From NCBI GenBank assembly GCA_964496975.1, contig CAZCBN010000030.1:1-30306 (forward strand): DNA of 30,306 bases, in the 5' to 3' direction. The position numbers and the translations under genes are program-made. The DNA comes from CAZCBN01 sp964496975 (GTDB lineage: Bacteria; Planctomycetota; Phycisphaerae; Phycisphaerales; UBA1924). The notes below the pieces were generated by a model that was not told where the DNA came from, searched no databases, and worked only from the letters and a program-made list of their open reading frames with translations. Each line of letters begins with the position of its first letter. Position 1 is the stretch's first letter. Of the stretch, positions 7,121 to 15,516 are shown in pieces.

Positions 7121-8158
7121 TCAGGGTCGAACGATATCGACGATGCCGAGCAGGCCCAGGGCGAGGCTGATGAGGCCGTTGCAGGTGAAGAAGGCGAGGG
7201 AGAGGCCGCGCTCTTTGCGGCGGTGCAGGACGGCGTGCTCCACGACGAGCAGGGCGAGGGTGAGGGCGACGCCCAGGGCGAAGGCGGTGCGGAGCTCAGC
7301 GCCGCTGCGCCAGGCGAGGAGGAGGGCGGCGGCGGCGACCACGTGCAGGGCGGCGCTGACGAGGGCGGCGCCGCGCCAGCCGAGGGCGGAGGGGATGGAG
7401 CGGAGGCCCTCGCGGCGGTCGTGCTCGATGTCGGCGAGGGCGTAGATGACGTCAAAGCCGGCGACCCAGCAGGCGACCATCGCGGCGAGGGACCAGAGGG
7501 TGAGGGCGTGCGGGCCCGAGATGGGGGCGTGGAGGCTGTCGACCGCGACGGCGGCGGCGAGGGGGCTGAGCGCGAGCGCGATGCCCAGCACGGCGTGGCA
7601 GAGGCGGGTGAAGCGCTTGGTGAGGGAGTAGAAGGCGAGCCAGGCGAGCACGAGGGGGGAGAGGAGCAGAGGCCACCAGTTGCCGAAGGCGAAGCCGAAG
7701 CCGGAGCAGGAGGCGAAGAAGGCCGCGGCGCTGGCGGCGAGCATGGCGACGCCGTCGCGTGGGGCGAGGGCGCCCGAGGCGAAGGCGCGGCGGGCGGTGC
7801 GGGGGTTGGTCGCGTCGAGCCGGCGGTCGGCGAGGCGGTTGAAGAGCATCGCGAAGGTGCGCGCGGCGACCATGCAGACGACGACGAGGGCGAGGCGGCC
7901 CCAAAGCTCCGGCCAGCGGATGGGGGCGGAGGCGAGCGCGAGGCGGAGCTGCTCGGGCGTGGGCGGGGCGATGAAGACAGGCTGCGTGCGCGGGGCGCAG
8001 AGGAAGGCCGCGAGCAGGGCGAAGGGCAGGGCGAAGACGGAGTGGGCGAGCTTGATGTCGGCGGCGGCGATCGCGAGCTTTTTCAGGAGCGTGGGCGCGG
8101 GCGCGGCGGTGGTTGTGGGCGCGGGGGGAGCGGGCGCGGCGGCGTGTGGGCCGGTCAT
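7121..8158 (-). CDS. UbiA-family polyprenyltransferase (UbiA/MqnP-like)
   Basis: This is a 345-residue integral membrane protein of the UbiA superfamily, which transfers a polyprenyl chain to an aromatic acceptor. Both Mg-diphosphate motifs are present: NRLADRRLD (N107, D111, D115), followed by NPRTARRAF, and DIEHDRREGLRSIP (D243, D247). About eight to nine hydrophobic segments lie between residues 38 and 342. The N-terminus is Ala/Pro-rich, and an extra loop of about 30 residues (55-85) sits before the first motif. In planctomycetes such proteins usually serve menaquinone synthesis by the futalosine route (MqnP-like), but the quinone type cannot be told from this gene alone. It is followed, after an AT-rich control region, by the GbsR-like regulator; co-regulation is possible but unproven. 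Confidence 0.88.
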   Translation of the reverse strand: MTGPHAAAPAPPAPTTTAAPAPTLLKKLAIAAADIKLAHSVFALPFALLAAFLCAPRTQPVFIAPPTPEQLRLALASAPIRWPELWGRLALVVVCMVAARTFAMLFNRLADRRLDATNPRTARRAFASGALAPRDGVAMLAASAAAFFASCSGFGFAFGNWWPLLLSPLVLAWLAFYSLTKRFTRLCHAVLGIALALSPLAAAVAVDSLHAPISGPHALTLWSLAAMVACWVAGFDVIYALADIEHDRREGLRSIPSALGWRGAALVSAALHVVAAAALLLAWRSGAELRTAFALGVALTLALLVVEHAVLHRRKERGLSLAFFTCNGLISLALGLLGIVDIVRP

Positions 8159-8219
8159 GCGGCAAGGCTAGAGGGGCGGGGGTGTGGGCGGGGGCGCGTG
8201 AGGGATTGGATGTGGGAGG

Positions 8220-8260
8220 CGGGGAAAAAGACGCGGCCCAGCCGGGTGGGCTGGGCCGCG
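8220..8260 (-). terminator. Rho-independent terminator of the dockerin-protease gene
   Basis: A perfect 12-bp stem (CGCGGCCCAGCC at 8232-8243, pairing with 8249-8260) encloses a 5-nt loop. On the minus strand it is followed by GTCTTTTTCCCC. It lies 44 bp after the stop of the protease gene ending at 8304. Confidence 0.85.
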
Positions 8261-8303
8261 CGATGGGTCTGATCAGGATGCTGCCGACGTGTGGGGCCGG
8301 GGC

Positions 8304-10622
8304 TTAGGGGCAGCCGGCGTCGAGGACGGCGAGGAAGTCAAACAGGTCGAAGATGTCGGCGGGGCTGGTGTCGCCGTTGAAGTCGAGGCCGCCGTCGAGC
8401 GCGGCGAGGAAGTCGAACAGGTCGAAGATGTCGCCGGGGGTGGTGTCGGCGTTGAAGTCGGCGGGGCAGGCGGTGTCTTCGGCGACGATGCAGACGGCCC
8501 AGCGGGCGACGGTGCCGACGTCGGCGCCGGCGTTGTCGGAGACGTTGAGGCGCCAGGTGCCGGCGACGGACTGGCCGTTAAACGAGGCGAGGGAGCCGAC
8601 GGGGCGGTATTCGCCGGCGGGGAAGGAGGTGAGGTTTTCCCAGGCGGTGGTGGCGGTGTCGGTGAAGACGTAGCCGCCGGTGAGGTCGGCGCTGGTGCCG
8701 GTGGTGGAGGCGGGGACGCCCGGGCGGTCCCAGAGGACAACGGTGGTGCCGGTGTCGACGTGGGTGACGCTGGCGATGAGGTCGCCGGCCCAGGAGTGGG
8801 TGATGTCCATCTCGATGTTCAGGCTCGCGATGGTGAAGTCGGCGTCGACGGTGAAGGTCTGGCTGGTAGCGGCGCTGTCGGGGAGGTTCAGGGGCGCGGT
8901 GCTGGCGAAGCAGATCTTGCCGACCTCGATGGTGACGTCGCGGGTGGTGTTGCCGTTGCCGTCGATGAGGTTGGTGAAGGCGACGGCGCCCTCGATGATG
9001 CCGGCGGGGAAGGCGGCGGCGTCGGCCTGGTCAATGGCGACGGTGACGTTGGCGGTGGCGTCGGGGGCGAGGGTGCCCGAGCCGTTGGTGATGTTGAGCC
9101 AGGGGACGTCGGCGGTGACGGTGTAGGGCATAGGGATGTCGAAGGTGTTTCGGACGGTGTAGGTGATGGAGGCGGGGGCGAAGGGGCCGCCGATGGGGCC
9201 TGAGGCGGCGAGGGCGTCGCCGGTGACGCCGATGCGTCCGGGGAGGTTGGAGAGGGTGTCGATGGTGAGGGCGCCGGAGTTTGTGGGGTCGAGCCAGGGG
9301 CGGAGGCTGGAGGCGTTGGTGCCGCCGCCGTTCCATGAGCGGGAGATGCGGCCGTACCAGTCGGAGTCGTTGTTGCCGCATGCGGCGAAGCCGCCGTGGA
9401 GCTGCCCGATGACGCGGTGGTTCTGGTCAAAGACGGGGGAGCCGGAGGAGCCGGGCTCGGTGGTGCCGGTGTCCCAGTCGATGATGCGGACGTGGGAGCC
9501 GTCGCCCGGGACGGTGTTGGAGAGGTAGGAGGTGGTGGTGGTGGGCTGGAACTCGAAGGAGATGGATTTCTCGTCGGTGTTGGGGTGGTGGATGGCGACG
9601 GCGGTGGTGGCCTCGGCGCCGGTGGCGTCCCATCCGGCGAAGGTGACGCCGAAGTCGGGGTTGAAGGGCTGGCTGAACTCGACGATGGTGAAGTCGCTTG
9701 CGGTGGAGCCGGCGCGGAAGGTGGAGCCGGTGCTGAACTGGTTGAGGGTGCCGCCGCTCTGTCGGCCGCAGACGGGGCTCTGGAAGTTCCAGAAGGCGAC
9801 GAGGGAGGGGGCGTTGCCGGCGCCGATGCCGCAGTGTGCGGCGGTCATGAAGAGGGGGCGGCCGTCCTGGGCGGTGTTGTTGACGGCGAAGCCGGTGCAG
9901 AAGGTGCCGCCGCCGGTGGAGATGACGGCGACGGAGTTGATCTCGTCCTCCCAGCCGTTGCCGTCGGGGCAGACGACGTCGACGTTGCAGGCGCCGGCCT
10001 TGTCGGCCTGGCGGGCGATGTCGAGGAAGCCGCGGAAGCCGGTGTTGACCCATCCGAGCTCGAGGTCGAGGAGGTGGGCGACATCAGCCGGGAGGGTGAC
10101 CTCGATGATGACGTCGTTGCCGACGGAGGGGGGCGTCCAGAGCTCGCCGTGGTCGGCGTTGTCGGCGGAGGTGAAGGGGCGGACGGCCTGCTCGACGTCG
10201 GTCTCGTAGATGTAGAGGCGGCCGCCCTCGGGCATGCTGTAGCGGGTGAAGCCGAAGTTGAGGCTGAGGGCGTTCTCGGCGGTGACGCGGAGGCGCCACA
10301 TGACGAGCTTGTCGGTGACCTGCTCCCAGACGCCGTGGGTGTCGGGGGTGATGAGGACCTCGTTGGTGATGGCGTAGCGCGGGGCGACGCCGGTGGTGCG
10401 GTCCTCGCGCTCGATGTCGGCGATGGTGTCGGGGTTCATCGCCGGGGCGACGAAGGTGGGCACGTCCTCAAGGGCGACGCTGCGGAAGCGGTGGGCGGTG
10501 GGCTGGGCGAGCGCGGCCGGGGCGTTCTGGGCGAACGCCGAGCCGGCGATCGCGACGAGCACGGCGACGGAAACGACACCACCGGCCACGGAGCGGTGGC
10601 CGCGAGCAGCGAAACATGACAT
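8304..10622 (-). CDS. secreted trypsin-like serine protease with P-domain and C-terminal dockerin-like domain
   Basis: The 772-residue preproprotein has a signal peptide (cleavage after about A31) and a pro-region (32-210). The chymotrypsin-fold catalytic domain (about 211-450) carries H263 in TAAHC, D310 in STASDFTIVEF and S393 in GSSGSP, a layout like lysyl endopeptidase-type S1 proteases. An Ig/BACON-like domain (about 470-568, with VPWLNITNGSGTLAPDA) is followed by a proprotein-convertase P-like domain (about 570-715; ITHSWAGDL, AGTWRLNVSDNAGADVG). The last 54 residues are a dockerin-like duplication, two copies of D-x-N-x-D ... DIFDLFDFLA between CP and CP. The ATG at 10622 follows AAGGGGA with good spacing, and a strong terminator follows the stop. 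It is the last of four consecutive genes sharing this C-terminal domain. The substrate is unknown; extracellular protein breakdown is likely. Confidence 0.9.
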   Translation of the reverse strand: MSCFAARGHRSVAGGVVSVAVLVAIAGSAFAQNAPAALAQPTAHRFRSVALEDVPTFVAPAMNPDTIADIEREDRTTGVAPRYAITNEVLITPDTHGVWEQVTDKLVMWRLRVTAENALSLNFGFTRYSMPEGGRLYIYETDVEQAVRPFTSADNADHGELWTPPSVGNDVIIEVTLPADVAHLLDLELGWVNTGFRGFLDIARQADKAGACNVDVVCPDGNGWEDEINSVAVISTGGGTFCTGFAVNNTAQDGRPLFMTAAHCGIGAGNAPSLVAFWNFQSPVCGRQSGGTLNQFSTGSTFRAGSTASDFTIVEFSQPFNPDFGVTFAGWDATGAEATTAVAIHHPNTDEKSISFEFQPTTTTSYLSNTVPGDGSHVRIIDWDTGTTEPGSSGSPVFDQNHRVIGQLHGGFAACGNNDSDWYGRISRSWNGGGTNASSLRPWLDPTNSGALTIDTLSNLPGRIGVTGDALAASGPIGGPFAPASITYTVRNTFDIPMPYTVTADVPWLNITNGSGTLAPDATANVTVAIDQADAAAFPAGIIEGAVAFTNLIDGNGNTTRDVTIEVGKICFASTAPLNLPDSAATSQTFTVDADFTIASLNIEMDITHSWAGDLIASVTHVDTGTTVVLWDRPGVPASTTGTSADLTGGYVFTDTATTAWENLTSFPAGEYRPVGSLASFNGQSVAGTWRLNVSDNAGADVGTVARWAVCIVAEDTACPADFNADTTPGDIFDLFDFLAALDGGLDFNGDTSPADIFDLFDFLAVLDAGCP

Positions 10623-10819
10623 CGGGATCCCCTTGCGAAACGTGCCGACGAAACAGAAAGCCCTGGTGACGTATCGACGCGCGGCCGCAGGGGGTCGAGC
10701 CGGATGGGCAAAGCCCCGCGGTCGCGTGGCGACGCGTGGGCGAGATTAATGGACCCATAGCACCGATGCAACGGAACGTTCGCGAAATAGACCTACCCGG
10801 TATTGGGTGGTTTATGGGG

Positions 10820-11938
10820 TTAGGTGCAGAGGCGATCAAGGCCCTCAAGGAAGTCGAACAGATCGAAGATATCGGCGGGTGAGCCGTCGGCGTTGAAGTC
10901 GAGGCCGGCGTCGAGGTCTTCGAGGAAGTCGAAGAGATCGAAGATGGTGCCGGGGAGGGTGTCGAGGTCGTAGTCGGCGGCGGCGCAGGGGGCGGTGAGG
11001 TTCTGGAAGAAGGCCCAGAGCTCGTCGTTGGCGTTGAAGTCTCGGGAGGTGCGGCCGATGACGTTGACGGGGAGGTATTGCTCTCCGCCGGGCCAGGTGT
11101 GGCCGCCGCCGGTGACGACGATGCGCTGGAGCGGGGCGCGTCCGCCGGCGAAGACATCGCGGCGTGCGAAGGTTCCGTCTTGGGCGCCGTTGGGGAGCGG
11201 GATCGGGGTGGGGGCGGCGTTGCCGTTGACTTCGGCCCAGTAGGCCATGGTGGCGTCGGAGCCGATGAGGGGCTCGTCGCCGGGGACGGCGGCGGGTCCG
11301 CCCTCGAAGGGGTTGACGGGGTCGTCGGTGCCGACGATCTGGATGAGCGGCGTGGGGACGCGCGGGGTGGCGTTGTCGACGAAGGCTTCGGACAGGTTGT
11401 TGGCCACGGGCCCGACGGCGGCGAGGCGGCCGTCCAGCTCGGCGGCGATGACCTGGGAGAAGGAGCCGCCGTTGGAGAGGCCCGTGGCGTAGACGCGGCG
11501 GACGTCGACGTGCGCGATGTCACGCAGGGCGAGGAGGACGAGGCGGACGTACGCAAGGTCAACGTCGGGCAGGCCGGTGCTGGTGCGCCAGTCGCCCCAG
11601 TCGCCGTCGCCCGCGTCGGCGAAGACGGCGATGAAGTTGAAGCGAGCGCCGGCGTCGTCAAGGCCCGTGATGTCGCGGAAGGACTCGGCGTTCCCGCCGC
11701 CGCCGTGGAAGGCGAGCACCACGGGGAGGGGCAGACCATCGGTCTGCGGCGGGAGCACGACGAGCGCGCGGCGGAGTTGGTCGTCGCCGGTGCGGACGCG
11801 GATGACCTGCTCGGTCTGCGCGTTCGCGGGGGCGGAGGCCAGCGCGGCGGCGGCGCCGACGGCGGCGAGCCGCGACAACGCACGGCGGAAGGGGCGTGCG
11901 GCGTGTGATGCGAGCGTGGCGAGTGTCGGGTTCTTCAT
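10820..11938 (-). CDS. secreted LpqC/PHB-depolymerase-type esterase with dockerin-like domain
   Basis: This 372-residue alpha/beta hydrolase resembles the poly(3-hydroxybutyrate) depolymerase, feruloyl-esterase and LpqC group (CE1-like). It has a signal peptide (cleavage after ANA, A40), the oxyanion-region motif LAFHGGGGN (75-83), and the nucleophile elbow GLSNG (S155). It also has an acid residue in GTDDPVNPF (D205 or D206) and the histidine in GGGHTWPGG (H280), a highly typical family motif. The C-terminal 55 residues are the dockerin-like duplication, but the first repeat is degenerate (DYDLDTLPGTIFDLFDF lacks the usual Asn and one Asp), so it may bind only one calcium. ATG 11938 is preferred because the 26 residues available upstream are not signal-like. 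A terminator of the preceding gene lies just upstream, so it probably has its own promoter. Confidence 0.88.
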   Translation of the reverse strand: MKNPTLATLASHAARPFRRALSRLAAVGAAAALASAPANAQTEQVIRVRTGDDQLRRALVVLPPQTDGLPLPVVLAFHGGGGNAESFRDITGLDDAGARFNFIAVFADAGDGDWGDWRTSTGLPDVDLAYVRLVLLALRDIAHVDVRRVYATGLSNGGSFSQVIAAELDGRLAAVGPVANNLSEAFVDNATPRVPTPLIQIVGTDDPVNPFEGGPAAVPGDEPLIGSDATMAYWAEVNGNAAPTPIPLPNGAQDGTFARRDVFAGGRAPLQRIVVTGGGHTWPGGEQYLPVNVIGRTSRDFNANDELWAFFQNLTAPCAAADYDLDTLPGTIFDLFDFLEDLDAGLDFNADGSPADIFDLFDFLEGLDRLCT

Positions 11939-11945
11939 GGTGCCG

Positions 11946-11985
11946 GCAAAACGCCGCCGGGGCGCGGCTGTTGCACGCGCCCCGG
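11946..11985 (-). terminator. terminator between the lamin-tail-like gene and the esterase gene
   Basis: A perfect 10-bp stem (CCGGGGCGCG at 11957-11966 with 11976-11985) and a 9-nt loop are followed on the minus strand by CGGCGTTTTG. It lies 46 bp after the stop of the gene ending at 12031 and only about 20 bp before the esterase ATG. Confidence 0.75.
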
Positions 11986-12030
11986 AGGAAGTTTGTGATA
12001 TTGCGAACGTCGGCACGACCGGCGCAAACG

Positions 12031-12807
12031 TTATGGACAGCCCTGGTCGAGCACGGCGAGGAAATCGAAGAGATCGAAGATGTCGGCGGGGGTGGTGTCG
12101 CCGTTGAAATCAAGGCCGGTGTCGAGCGCGGCGAGGAAGTCAAAGAGGTCGAAGATGTCGCCGGGAGTTGTGTCGGCGTTGAAGTCGGCGGGGCAGGGTT
12201 CGGCGGGCTCGATGACGTTGTAGCTGGCGGGGCTGTGCAGGACGAGGCCGGCCTGGTCGGCGCGGAGCTCGATGGCGAGCGACTCGTCGGTGGTGGCGAT
12301 CCACTGGGCCTGGTTGACCCAGACGCCGCCGGCCTGGGCCTCGTCGCTGCGCTCGTCGGCGCTGGCGTTGCCGGCGCCGGCGATGGACCACTGGATGTGG
12401 TCGGCGATGGTGGCGCCGTTGCCGAAGTTCACGGGGGGGAAGTAGATCTGCAGGCCCCAGGGGCCGCGGTCCAGCGGGCCGGCGAAGGGGCCGATCGCGC
12501 TGACGTTCAGGCGGCGCGGGTTGCCGATCGGGGCGTCGTTGCCGAAGTGGAGGATGAGCGACTCGCCCGGGGCGAGGGTGACGGCGTTGAGGGCCGAGCC
12601 GTTGCTGTACTGGCGGAGCTGGTTCTCGTCGTGCGAGCAGAAGCGGTAGTTCGCGAGAGACTCGGACGCGGCGCCGGTGTTGCGCAGCTCGATGGTGCTC
12701 GCGACGAAGTCGACGCGGACAAACTGGATATCACGCGGGGCGGCGACGGCAGCGGCGGCGAGGGCCGCGGTTGGAACGGCAACGAGCCAGCGGAACGGTG
12801 CGGACAT
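12031..12807 (-). CDS. secreted lamin-tail-like domain protein with dockerin-like domain
   Basis: The 258-residue protein has a signal peptide (cleavage after about A23) and one compact domain (24-200). That domain begins IQFVRVDFVASTIELRNTG, continues with LANYRFCSHDE and contains LAPGESLILHFGND. This pattern of strands with IELRNTG, LANYRF and LAPGESL matches lamin-tail (LTD) domains, which are immunoglobulin-like beta-sandwiches found on many secreted bacterial proteins. No catalytic motif is visible. The last 54 residues are the dockerin-like duplication, almost identical to that of the protease gene. The start at 12807 follows AAGGGGATCCCC, an upstream element shared with the protease gene. 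It may be a binding or structural partner of the three enzymes beside it, but this is inference. Confidence 0.82.
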   Translation of the reverse strand: MSAPFRWLVAVPTAALAAAAVAAPRDIQFVRVDFVASTIELRNTGAASESLANYRFCSHDENQLRQYSNGSALNAVTLAPGESLILHFGNDAPIGNPRRLNVSAIGPFAGPLDRGPWGLQIYFPPVNFGNGATIADHIQWSIAGAGNASADERSDEAQAGGVWVNQAQWIATTDESLAIELRADQAGLVLHSPASYNVIEPAEPCPADFNADTTPGDIFDLFDFLAALDTGLDFNGDTTPADIFDLFDFLAVLDQGCP

Positions 12808-12956
12808 GGGGATCCCCTTCTGCTCGGTGATGGCGCACGGGGCCCACGGATTCCCCGGCGATGAGCGGCGTGGCAGTGCGCCGTCCGAAACGCGCCGTGC
12901 GAGGCGCGATGTACCGCGGGCGGGGAGCGGGAGGCGGGGCTCTCCGCGTCACCGGT

Positions 12957-15386
12957 TCAGGGGCAGCCGGCGTCGAGGACGGCGAGGAAGTCGAACAGGT
13001 CGAAAATGTCCCCGCCCACGGTGTCTTGGTTGAAGTCCGCGCCGGTGGAGAGCGCTGCAAGAAAATCGAAAAGGTCGAAGATATCGCCGGGCTGGCCGTC
13101 GCCGTTGAAATCACTGGGGCAGGCGACGATGTGCTCCGGATTGTGCTGGAGCAGGAGGATGGACCGCGGGGGCAGGGCGATGTCGAGGGATTGGGCCTGG
13201 CCGTCGCGGGGCTGGGGCAGGGTGGTGAGGTTGCCGGCGGGGCCCATGGGGGTGCCGCGGTCGGCGCCGCCGTAGCGGTCGGCGTCGCTGTTGACGATGA
13301 CGCCCCAGGTGCCGGCGCGTGGGGCGCCGACGAGGTAGGAGGTGAAGTTCACGGCGCCGAAGTTGGCGGCGGCGAGGTAGCTGCGGCCGTCGGCGCCGGT
13401 GCGTTCGAAGACGATGACGTCGGCGCCGTCGTTGGTCTGGATGAGGCGGAGGCCCGCGTTGGCGAAGAGGGCGGGCTTGGACTTTCGCAGGGCGATGAGG
13501 TCCTGGTAGAAGCGGAAGACGCCGGGGTAGCGGTTCTTGTGGTCCCAGTCGATCTTGTTGAACTCCCAGCCGTCGTCCTCGAGCCACTCGGTGCCCATGA
13601 GGATGGCGGGGATGCCGCGGGCGAGGAGGACGAGGGCGTTGCCGACGAGGGAGAGGCCGCGGGCCTCGGGGGTGTCGGAGGGGGCGGTTGGGTCGATGTC
13701 GCGTGGGGTGCGCTCGCGGCCGTTGAGGGGCCAGGCCTCGTCGTGGAGCTCGAAGTAGTTGAAGGCGCGGGTGCCGGTGCTCTGGGTGCCGGAGCCGCCC
13801 AGGGCGTTGGCGACGCGGCCGACGTCGGCGCCGCCGTGCATGGCGCCCTCGACGGCTTGCTCGAGGGCCTCGCGCAGGATGAAGTGGTACTGGGCGTCAA
13901 AGCCGAGGCCGCCCTGGCTCGTGGGGTTCACGTCGAAGCTGCTGTTGTCGTAGATCTCGGCGATGGTGAAGGCGTCGGTGTAGCGGCGGTCGATGAGGTT
14001 GTTGAACTGCTGGAGGAGGAGGCGGCCGGAGTTGGCCTGGGGGGTGATGGCGCCGTTGGTCATGAGGAAGACGGCGTCCATGCGGAAGCCGTCGATGCGG
14101 CACTCGCCCAGGAGCATCTCGGCGGAGTCGAGGAAGTAGTCGCGGACCTCGGGGCGGTCGAAGTCGAGCTGGGGGCCGACGCCGGTCTCGGGCGGGACGG
14201 CGTCGAAGTAGATGTTGGTGCCGTCGTACTGGCGGAGCTCGATGGTGCCGCCGTCAACGTGGTTCCAGACGACGTCGAGTATGACGGCGATGCCGCGGGC
14301 GTGGAGGGCGTCGACCATGCTCTTGAAGGTGTTGTAGTTGCCCTGGACGGACTCGAAGGCCCAGAAGGTCATGGGGTTGTAGCCGCCGCTCATCTCGCCG
14401 GGCCACTCGTTGACGGGGTTGAGGTAGACGACGTTGACGCCCAGCTCGGCGAGGTGGTCGGCGCGGAGGGCGACGTCGCTGTAGGTGGAGTATCGGGTGA
14501 AGGAGCCGCGGGGGTCGTTTCGCCCGGCGAAGGTGTGGACGTGGAGCTGGTAGACGACCCACTGGTCGCGCGGGGCGGGGGTGAAGTCGTTGACCTGCCA
14601 GGTGTAGAGCAGGGGGTCGAAGATGCGGCCGTTGTAGCTGTCGTTCGGCAGGACGCCGCGGGCGCGGGCGTCGTACTTCCAGAGGTTGTTGTTGAAGTAG
14701 TACTTGTAGGTCTGGCCGTTGCCGGCGGTGGGGACGTGGGCGGTGAAGACGCCGTCGGCGCCCTTGGTCATGACGACGCGGGTCGCGGGGTTCGCGCCGA
14801 AGCTGTTGAACGAGCCGCGGACCTCGGCGGTCGACGCGCCCGGGGCCCAGACGCGGAAGACGGTGCCGCGGCTCGTGGGCGTGGCGCCGAGCGGGGCGTG
14901 GGAGAGGGTCTGGAAGTTCATGACGTAGCCGGCGGGGGGCGTGGTGGTGGTGACGGTGCCGTTCGCGCCGAGGTAGGCGCGGGCGGCGCCGTCCTGCGCC
15001 TCGATGACGTAGGAGAGGCTCGTCGCCGTGGCGGCGGGCAGGCTGGCCTGCCAGATGTCGTACGAGCCGCGGGACTCGAGACGCGTGGCCTCGAAGGGCG
15101 TGGTCACGCCGTTCTCAGCGCGGAGCACACGGGCCGCGGTGAGGTCGCCCCGCAGGGCCTGGAAGCGGACGGTGAAGGCATCGCCCGCGAGGGGGACGAG
15201 GGGGCGGTAGTCCTGATCGGGGTTGTGGCTCAGCGAGGTGGTGCGGATGACGCCGTCGCTGGCGAGCGCGGCCGCGGAACCGGCGAGCACCGCCAGGCCG
15301 GCGGCGCACACACGCCACGAGTGCGACGACACCGCGCCGCGCATGCCCACGCGGGAACCGGACGAGCGAGAGCCGAATGAACGCAT
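12957..15386 (-). CDS. secreted GH13 alpha-amylase-family enzyme with dockerin-like domain
   Basis: This 809-residue enzyme of glycoside hydrolase family 13 acts on alpha-glucans. It has a signal peptide (cleavage near ALAS, 40-43), an N-terminal beta domain (about 46-150) and a CBM48-like domain (about 160-265, VFRVWAPGASTAEVRGSFNSF). The (beta/alpha)8 barrel has all four conserved regions: DVVWNH (371-376), GFRMDAVF with nucleophile D437, TIAEIYDN with acid/base E477, and ELHDEAW (H548, D549). A C-terminal beta domain follows, then the dockerin-like duplication (last 54 residues, intact D-x-N-x-D in both halves). CBM48 plus this barrel resembles branching enzyme, pullulanase and maltogenic-amylase groups; exact specificity is open. 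ATG 15386 is preceded by GGGGAGGG at good spacing, which decides against the longer frame to 15575. Confidence 0.9.
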   Translation of the reverse strand: MRSFGSRSSGSRVGMRGAVSSHSWRVCAAGLAVLAGSAAALASDGVIRTTSLSHNPDQDYRPLVPLAGDAFTVRFQALRGDLTAARVLRAENGVTTPFEATRLESRGSYDIWQASLPAATATSLSYVIEAQDGAARAYLGANGTVTTTTPPAGYVMNFQTLSHAPLGATPTSRGTVFRVWAPGASTAEVRGSFNSFGANPATRVVMTKGADGVFTAHVPTAGNGQTYKYYFNNNLWKYDARARGVLPNDSYNGRIFDPLLYTWQVNDFTPAPRDQWVVYQLHVHTFAGRNDPRGSFTRYSTYSDVALRADHLAELGVNVVYLNPVNEWPGEMSGGYNPMTFWAFESVQGNYNTFKSMVDALHARGIAVILDVVWNHVDGGTIELRQYDGTNIYFDAVPPETGVGPQLDFDRPEVRDYFLDSAEMLLGECRIDGFRMDAVFLMTNGAITPQANSGRLLLQQFNNLIDRRYTDAFTIAEIYDNSSFDVNPTSQGGLGFDAQYHFILREALEQAVEGAMHGGADVGRVANALGGSGTQSTGTRAFNYFELHDEAWPLNGRERTPRDIDPTAPSDTPEARGLSLVGNALVLLARGIPAILMGTEWLEDDGWEFNKIDWDHKNRYPGVFRFYQDLIALRKSKPALFANAGLRLIQTNDGADVIVFERTGADGRSYLAAANFGAVNFTSYLVGAPRAGTWGVIVNSDADRYGGADRGTPMGPAGNLTTLPQPRDGQAQSLDIALPPRSILLLQHNPEHIVACPSDFNGDGQPGDIFDLFDFLAALSTGADFNQDTVGGDIFDLFDFLAVLDAGCP

Positions 15387-15516
15387 CGTGACACCCTCCC
15401 CAAGCAGACCGATTGCGCGAGGCCGCGCCCGCAAGCCATCACGCACGGCGTTGCGGAACGGTTTCACTTTTCGACGAGACCGGGTCTCAATCAAGGCGGG
15501 GAACGGCAGAAACCCG

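Noticed and set aside
8289..10619. Long plus-strand open frames rich in Gly, Asp, Val and Glu opposite the protease gene
   Set aside because: They mirror the third-codon-position GC of the minus-strand gene, have no domain and begin and end with no signal. The minus strand encodes a complete protease.
10786..10812. Terminator after the esterase gene
   Set aside because: A possible hairpin (ACCACCC with GGGTAGGT) has a bulge and lacks a clear T-run, so it is too weak to list.
12861..15380. 839-codon plus-strand open frame opposite the GH13 gene
   Set aside because: Its Val/Ala/Glu/Gly-rich text is the antisense shadow of the amylase-family gene, which carries all catalytic motifs.
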